Positions 57,110 to 64,000 of a stretch of 64,000 nucleotides of DNA are shown here, piece after piece (the stretch's first letter is position 1; every line of letters starts with the position of its first letter). Position numbers and translations under genes: made by a program. The stretch comes from Rhynchopus sp. YZ270_cl-10 (lineage: Eukaryota > Euglenozoa > Diplonemea > Diplonemida > Diplonemidae), in the NCBI GenBank assembly GCA_964035575.1, contig OZ037926.1, positions 558,001 to 622,000 on the forward strand, in the 5' to 3' direction. The notes under the pieces were generated by a model. It searched no databases. It saw nothing but the letters and a program-made list of their open reading frames with translations, and had not been told where the DNA came from.

Positions 57110-57270
57110 GTCCTTATTTGCATTTTTGGGCTCCGCCCGTGCAGTGGTGGGGTCAATCTCGAAAATTGGACAATTTTTTGACCACTTAAATTTTGAGAAA
57201 TATGAGCCCGGTTCCTTATACGTGGGGCCCATTTTCGGCTAAAATTTTCCTCAAAATCTGGTTTTGTAAA
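57110..57270. repeat. Relative of the GGTGGGGTCAATC core
   Basis: GTGCAGTGGTGGGGTCAATC then CGAAAATTGGACAA matches the cores of the 4801/35971 elements and of the 40712 element. Its own boundaries are not clear. Confidence 0.5.
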
Positions 57271-59062
57271 ATTGACCCTTTACTCCCCCCCCACATCGAT
57301 TTCAATACTATACCTTACTTCACCTACGGTTGCCCTTACAGGGGGGGTGAAGGAAGGTAAGTTGAAAAACTGTAGTTGTTGTTGCAGGCACCTCCGACTG
57401 ACCCACGTACGATGCCAGCCATCCGGATGAAAGCACAAAAAAAAAGGAAGCCCGATACCGTCCTGGCGCTAGGGTCATTCCCACTCTGGCAAATAAAAGA
57501 GTAGTTAAAACGTGCTAAAACGCATCTCAGTCAAAGAAAATAGCCCCCAATGCTTATTTAAAAAACAGCAGGGGTGGGGGGAGGAAAGAACTTTGGAGGG
57601 GGGAGGGTGGAGTGGAGTGGAGGTGGGAGTCTTTCTTTTCTTTTTTATTATTATTTTATTCAGTTGCTGAGAGGTGTTGTCACGTGGTGCTTTCTGGGTC
57701 TGCACTTGCTGTGCACCAGAGGCTGGTCACGACACATTGCTTTGTCACAAAACAAAACATAACACGAAGAGAAATTTTCGAAAAATGGTGGGGAGAGGAG
57801 ATAAAACTGCACACTCTGCCCCATCTCTTATGGAGGGGTTCTTTTTTTGACGACATATCACCAAAAATACTCCGCCGTGGGAACCAAGTTGGCGGGGCCG
57901 CCCATGTTGGCCGGGCCCCGCCGTGGGAAGGTTTGTTCTCAATGTTGAATGAAGCCTTTTTTTTTGTATCACAGAAGGAATGGACGTAGCTCGTCCTCCC
58001 CTTTAGATTGAAAGAGACTTCATATTGTGCCGACAAATCACGTACTCTAATTTCCTCTCAAAAAATGGGCTAATAAAGCCGCATTTCTCTCACGCTCGAT
58101 GGTGGAATTCCGTCACGCAAAAAAAAAACAAAAAAGGTCTCATGCAAAAGGCGGACGGTATCTCAATCTCAGTAGGGTGCCCATGGGATGCCCCATTTTG
58201 AATTATTTTTTTTTTGATAAATTTGACGGAACAGCGGAACACCGTACAAAGTTTTCCAACTTTTCAAAATAAAAATAAAATCGGGTGATACTTCATAGGT
58301 TCCACCACAGTAACAACAGAAGGGGAACGGGAGAGGGATCAATTTGTCTCAGTTAAAATAGTACGGAAGGTTTTACGGAACGAACGACATTTTGTTTTTT
58401 TTTTTTTTTTTTTTTTTTTTTTTGTTTTTTTTTGAAAATTTGGCTGTATTAGTGTAGCCACCCTAGTGTGCTCCACTATAGTTGGTTTTTTTTTTTTCTT
58501 CTTTTTCCACCCCTTTTTTTCCTCGTTGAAAATGTGTTGGGTTAGTAAAGTTGCCATTAATGCAAACTCCACTTCGCTGAACGCAGTCAAATAAAAATAA
58601 GGAAAATCAAGATGAATGCGTCGTGCTGTGTACTAACTACATCTTTAAAAAAAAGAACAAACATACACACACCCACCTTATCCAGAAACGGGTTCTGTAC
58701 ATATAGCTGTCCGATGGCTAAATAATTATTTGATTTTATTTTATAAGACGCGCATCTTCGTTCAAAAAAAAAGAGAGAGAGAGAGAGAGAGACGTTGAAA
58801 GTGCAAACGCCTCACCGTTCATCAGCGGACGCAGGCACTGGTTCTCCGCGGGTCATCCAACCCCAGAGAGCACGTCACACATTGCTTCCACGTATAAGAC
58901 AAAAAAAAAGAGGGGAAAGGGGTTTTTGGCTTTGTGTTTTTATTTTTTTTGAAAAATTTGACAACGTGTATTTTTTTTTTGGTTCTGTGTTGCGTAGAGA
59001 GCGAGAGAGAGAGAGGAAGGAAGCAAGGAACAAACCTTATGATAAAGTGCAGATATGAAATA

Positions 59063-60038
59063 TGGTGTGACCACCCAAACCGATTCTCCGAGGTTCTTCC
59101 GTGGTTCTTCCGTAGGTACTCCGGTAAGGGGGGTATACGATTTTTTTTTGTTGTTTTCGGTTTTCGCCCCTCGGGGGGGCTTCGAGACCTGGCAACCGCA
59201 TACGTACCCTCAGGTTGTGTAAAAGTGATCATGCTGACCAAAACATAAAAGTAACGACCAAAAAAAAAACGAAAAATGAATTTCCTAAAGCAAACTGACG
59301 GTGTTGACTTGGCTGTGCAGACACAGGCCCCTGGACAAGTCAGGACAGTGGCACGTGGGCACTACACCGCAACCCGGAGGAAAGGGAATGATACACCACC
59401 ACCTGCACGCGGGTGCTACAAACATTTTGACTGGGAAAGCCTCCAAGGCGGTCATGGCATATATAGTTGCGTATTACACACAGTACACAGTACACAGTAC
59501 ACAGTACACAGTACACAGTACACAGTACACAGTACACAGTACACAGTACACAGTACACAGTACACAGTACACAGTACACAGTACACAGTACACAGTACAC
59601 AGTACACAGTACACAGTACACAGTACACAGTACACAGTACACAGTACACAGTACACAGTACACAGTACACAGTACACAGTACACAGTACACAGTACACAG
59701 TACACAGTACACAGTACACAGTACACAGTACACAGTACACAGTACACAGTACACAGTACACAGTACACAGTACACAGTACACAGTACACACGATATACGG
59801 GCGGTTCATTTTTCCTCAAGGGATTTTTTCCTCGCCGTTATTTTTTCGCGCGAAAATGCCATTTTTGGCACGTTTCAACCAATACAAACCCGTGGTGACC
59901 TCTCTCAGTCAAATTTGTGGTCATTTTCCCCTTGTGACAGAAACCGAGAACAACAAAAAAAAAGTATACCCCCTAGCAGTTCTCCGAGGTTCCTCCGTGG
60001 TTCTTCCGTGGGTTCTCCGTACCCCCTGAATCACACCA
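59063..60038. mobile_element. TGGTGTGA...TCACACCA element with a microsatellite core
   Basis: The inverted ends read AATATGGTGTGA and TCACACCATATT. CCGAGGTTC / CCGTGGTTC units lie inside both ends, and a 7-bp microsatellite is in the middle. The size and plan resemble 40712-41658. A clear 5-bp target duplication is not visible. Confidence 0.5.
59481..59790. repeat. 7-bp microsatellite (CAGTACA)n
   Basis: About 44 nearly perfect copies. The unit resembles the 9-bp CAGTATACA unit at 40.95 kb minus two bases. Confidence 0.98.
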
Positions 60039-60151
60039 TATTAAATATCCTTTTTTTTTTTTTTTTTTTTGAAAATTTGACAACGTGTAGACACCACCTA
60101 TCTTTGTATACACCGAGGATGAACTGTACTATTTTCCCCCATTCGCTTGTG

Positions 60152-60187
60152 AGATGAACCCGAGCCTCGTTGAGCTCGGTCACCCGA
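60152..60187. repeat. Hairpin module A, CCGAGC/GCTCGG variant
   Basis: AGATGAAC then CCGAGC...GCTCGG then TCACC. The inner arms differ from CTAAG/CTTAG on both sides and pair over six bases. Confidence 0.6.
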
Positions 60188-61164
60188 AAGAAAGAAAAGT
60201 ATAAAGCCCTCTCATGACAGTGCACCTTGGATGACCGGGTGCACCTGAGTGGACCCCAACCATGCAGTCCTACAATCCATTTCGTGGTTTACATCTGAAA
60301 ATAAAAATATCTGAGTTTAAGCTCTGATAAAGAAGCAACATCAGAAAAAAGAATTGTTCGTTGATCGCACCGGATTTTTGTGGAGTCTGTAGGGACAAAA
60401 TCAAAAAAAAAAAAAAAAACTGTGAATAAAATTTACGTCGCTCTCACCAAAAATTCGGGCACACTTCTCAGGTACGTTTTCATTTCCTGCCGTACAACCT
60501 TTGCAAGGCAGTTGTCTCAAAAAAAAAACCCCCCCTAGCCCATTTGTACACCACCCCCACAGCCCTAAAGTACGACAGATACCAGACAACATAAAAAAAA
60601 AAAAAATGCAGCAAAATAAAAATACGAATTTCACTCAAACACCGACACCCCCAAAAAAAATAACACAACATAGAAGCTTCTTTTGTACAGCCATGACAAT
60701 ATATTTGCGTAATAAAACAAAGAGAAATAGATGATCTTGCTTCGGTCATCTTATCAAGAGAACAATGATGGGAAATACATCTTTTTTTAAAAGAGAGAAG
60801 TTTTTTTTGAAAGTGCAAAACGCTTTACCGTTCATCGGCGGACGTCAGACACTGGAGAAAATAATAAATAGAATCAAGTTGATAACGCACAGCCATCTCT
60901 GAAGGGTGGCAAGGCGCGAAGAGCTACACCCATAATTCTATATTGGTACTCATTGCGAACACCGTGTCAAAAAAAAATACAGAGAGAGAAAAAGGTTGAA
61001 AAGACGGAATATGCACACCACGTTGTACAGATACCCTCAAACCAAGAGCATAGTTGGACTCTCAAGGTCATGGCTCTCGCCGGGGGGTGATCGGGTTTTA
61101 AATCACCCAAAAAAAAATTTTTTTTTAAAAAAGAAGGGTGATCCGGGTTTCGGATCACCCCTCG

Positions 61165-61190
<26 letters not shown>

Positions 61191-61195
<5 letters not shown>

Positions 61196-61515
61196 GTTGA
61201 ACCACGGGAGTACCATGGGGAACTGGGTTGCTGACCGCATCATCCAGTCTGTACCTCAATTTTTTTCTGCCTGCGGCGCCATTTTCCCTTTTTTGCTCCG
61301 CAAAAAGGGTTTCGTTGAGTGAGTCTATGATGTAAAAGCTAGCCTTTACACCGTACCCTAAATATTTTTTCGCCTGCGGCGCCATTTTGTATTATTATTT
61401 TTTTTGCTCCGCAAAAAAAGCACATACATACAGTTCCCTATGTTCCCAATGTCCCTGGTCAGCAGTGCTGAAAAAAATTTTGGGCATATTTTTGGGCAAA
61501 AACAAGCTGACCCCA
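61191..61515. repeat. Direct duplication at 61-62 kb, copy 1
   Basis: From GGTTGAACCACGGGAGTACC through TTTTTTGCTCCGCAAAAAA hairpins and GCCTGCGGCGCCATTTT units to AGCTGACCCC. Copy 2 lies about 780 bp downstream. A 25-base A run precedes it. Confidence 0.8.
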
Positions 61516-61559
61516 AATGAGGGAGAAAGCGCCTCACCTCCCTGCACTGTCAGGGAGTC

Positions 61560-61582
61560 GCGCGCGCGAAGCGCGCGCGCTC
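61560..61582. repeat. GC palindrome
   Basis: GCGCGCGCGAAGCGCGCGCG is an almost perfect inverted repeat with a GAAG turn, in otherwise A/T-rich DNA. Confidence 0.8.
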
Positions 61583-61932
61583 CCGCTTTTACGGGAGGAA
61601 AGCTCGGGGACCCCAAATCACCCCCCATTTTGGCCAAAAGGGGTGATTGGCGAGAGCCCTGCTCAAGGTTCCCGGAAAAAAAAAAAAAAACACACTCAAG
61701 AAAAAAAAGGTCTCTGAATAAAGGATCAAATTCGATTCGCTGGCAACTACCACAGCGTTAGACCTTTTTTTTTGTTCTACTCTCCAAAATTATTTGGTGG
61801 TGAACCATCAAGAGTACCTTTTTTTTTTTGAGTGAAACGCTTTTTTTTAAAGCAACAGGAGTGAAAGTGCACAACAGGGGCTCCGCTACCGTATAAAGTT
61901 CTGTTGCGGCGCAACAGAAGTCTGGAAAAAAG

Positions 61933-61965
<33 letters not shown>

Positions 61966-61970
61966 TGGTT

Positions 61971-62264
61971 GAACCACGGGAGTACCATGGGGAACTGGGT
62001 TGCTGACCGCACCATCCAGGCTGTACCTCAATTTTTTTTTTGCCTGCGGCGCCATTTTCCCTTTTTTGCTCCGCAAAAAAGGATTCGATGTGTGACTCTG
62101 TACTGTAAAAAGCTAGATTTTTACACCGTACCCTAAATTTTTTTTCGCCTGCGGCGCCATTTGATTTTTTTTGCTCCGCAAAAAAAAATACAGTTCCCTA
62201 TGTTCCTAATGTCCCTGGTCAGCAGTGCTGAAAAATTTTTGGGCACAAAAACAGCTGACCCCAA
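61971..62264. repeat. Direct duplication at 61-62 kb, copy 2
   Basis: Same order of parts as 61191-61515, with a shorter inter-hairpin spacer and a long A run just upstream. Confidence 0.8.
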
Positions 62265-63749
62265 TCTTGAAATCTGAATTCCTGGATAAGACACTGGCGC
62301 AGGGTGAAAAAAAAAAACCCCCCGCAACAGAACTCAAAAAAAAATCTGAAAACGTAGCGGAGGGGCTGGTGCACAATAAAAAAAAAAGAAAAAAAAAAAA
62401 GCAACCCTTTGATTTTAGACCACTATCTATAGCAGCTATCTGTGCACAATACGTTCTATTGTAGAATGACACCCATGATCACTCTATTATCCCCAAGGGG
62501 GAGACTCGCCTTTTTAAAAACATTTTGAGGGAAAAATTCCAGGCACGCTGTGTTAAATCACTATCCTGGAAGAAGAAAAAAAAATTATAAAGATTGGTCC
62601 GAAGTCTTTGGTTGTTTCCTGTCACCTTTTTTTTTTTTTTTTTTGCAAGAAAATGCCGAGGTTAATTAGATGCAATACATCTCGTAGATGAGGAGGTACA
62701 CTGACACTCCGTGGATAATCGGGCCTTTGGAGCATTGCACTTTGCAAGGAAAACTGGTCAGGGTAGGTACTAGGTACGCTGACACTTTCCCTAAGAAGAA
62801 AAGGGGGCTGCGTGCCGTATATAGATGGAAGCTTTGGTGCCTTCTGTGTTGTAAGTTGGAAGACATAATAGAAGAGGGAAAAAAGAGGAATACTCGCAAA
62901 GATGAATGTGCCTCTCGTGCGCATATCTTTTCAAAAAGTTGAAGAAAAAAAACAAAAAACTTTACCGTTGCACACATGTTCTTCTCCGCTGTATCGAACC
63001 CACAGAGAACACTTCATTGGTTGGACGACATATTAGTGAACCACGGTATCACGCACGCAATTCCTCTGAGAGGTTGTATCCAAAAGAGAAAAGAAATTTC
63101 CAAAAAAAAAAGAGCCTCTGTTGGTCCATTGTACCAAAATAAAAACACCCAAAAAGGTGGAGGTTGATAAAAAAAAATATATAAAACAATACAAAAAGCT
63201 CCAGCATTAGTGCAGCTCAACTTTTTTTTTTAGGGTTCCATCTTTGTGTTCACGGCAATATAGTAATGCCACATGGCAGGTCAGAGTAAACAAGCGGGGG
63301 GGTTTGATCACAAGAATAGTTTTTGATGCAGGCACCTCAACTGACCCACGTACGATGCCAGCCATGGATGAAAAGCACAGAAGTTGAAAGTGCAAAACGC
63401 CTCACCGTTCATTGGCGGACGCTTTTGTAAAAGGTAGTCAAAAAATACATTTTTTGTGTATGGTGAGGCAGGGGGGGAAGGTTTCCCCTCAAGGAGGGGG
63501 GACACTACACTGCACTCCCTGAGCGAGAGAGAGCAAGAGTAAGCAAACGAAGGGTTTTTTGTAATCAATAAAGAAAAACGGAAAAGATAATTCAAAAAAA
63601 TACAGTTTGTACTAATTGGCTTTTCGAGCGGCAGGTGAGGGTAAGGGGGATAGCAAAATGGTTGTTTTGAAAAATCAGTTTATTTTTGTTTTTTGTTTTT
63701 TTGTTTTGGTTTTGTTTTGTTCTGTTTCGCTGCTCTTTTTTCGTTTTAT

Positions 63750-63826
63750 TTGCGTTTCCACTCAAAACAAGCGTTTTGTTGCGTTGTTTGCTTATGAGTG
63801 GTTGGTCTTAGTTGTAGGTACGTGGA
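63750..63826. repeat. Dispersed repeat shared with 34.11-34.19 kb
   Basis: GTTTCCACTCAAAACAAGCG to CTTAGTTGTAGGTACGT, same order as the first copy. Confidence 0.55.
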
Positions 63827-64000
63827 TATTACGGCTCATCCTATTTTTCTTCTTCTTTTATTTTCAAAAATAAGTCAAAAGGAAAACGAAATAACGGAAA
63901 AGCGGGTGATGGAAGGGAAGGCTACCCTTGAACAACTATCATCGGATAGCAGCCATGGGGTTTCTTTAAAGATTGGGGAAGAAAAACGTTGTTTTTTTTT

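Larger units (their letters stand above)
55826..64000. other. Gene-free right flank
   Basis: No supported exon. It holds hairpin modules, the 56552-56998 and 59063-60038 elements, a 7-bp microsatellite, long A/T runs and the 61-62 kb direct duplication. On the minus strand, CACACTCAG at about 55850 is a candidate trans-splice acceptor for the gene at 55825. Confidence 0.55.

Noticed and set aside
59276-60157. Frames reading STQYTVH or CVLCTVY repeats
   Set aside because: They are translations of the 7-bp microsatellite.
61191-62264. A complete tRNA gene
   Set aside because: Only a T-arm-like segment is visible. I could not find acceptor, D and anticodon arms.

Overview
This is a window of nuclear DNA from a protist, most likely a euglenozoan and plausibly a diplonemid. 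The evidence is: every supported gene lies on the minus strand in one unidirectional cluster; introns are short to medium GT-AG introns, mostly starting GTATG; several start codons sit just downstream of a pyrimidine tract plus AG that looks like a spliced-leader acceptor; a small SSU rRNA 5' fragment at 22.8 kb resembles the euglenozoan form; and the gene set (Dpy-30-like protein, LRR adhesin, phosphagen-kinase relative, CCCH-like protein) fits a flagellate. Species-level assignment is inference.

Layout in plus-strand order, all genes minus strand. 70-647: a two-exon Dpy-30/RIIa-like protein. 5334-20697: a giant two-exon surface protein (about 5,105 aa) with an N-terminal leucine-rich-repeat ectodomain, about 4,500 residues of Pro/Thr-rich repeats in three separately homogenised blocks, one membrane helix and an acidic tail. 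21345-22379: a JmjC (JMJD6-like) oxygenase. 43969-45141: a CCCH-like protein. 46437-47777: a multi-exon phosphagen kinase homologue that lacks most catalytic residues. 48030-49637: a polyglutamine coiled-coil protein. 50301-52022: a three-exon putative GT-A-like glycosyltransferase. 53087-55825: a second type-I surface protein with a 780-bp internal tandem duplication. The two surface proteins share the architecture signal peptide, globular ectodomain, Pro/Thr stalk, membrane helix.

The long gene-free stretches (0.65-5.3 kb, 22.4-44 kb, 56-64 kb) are not featureless. They are a mosaic of A/T homopolymer runs, at least nine families of 30-60 bp hairpin modules present in many copies, and short terminal-inverted-repeat elements. 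Two element groups stand out. One has ends 5'-CAC...GTG-3' and an interior built from an array of one short palindrome (ACATGT, AGTACT, TCATGA/GACGTC/TAATTA or ACTAGT). The other has ends TGGTG...CACCA with 5-bp target duplications, and one copy has an empty-site relative in the same window. The hairpin modules vary in sequence while keeping their arms complementary. These element families and hairpins are my best candidates for undescribed biology here.
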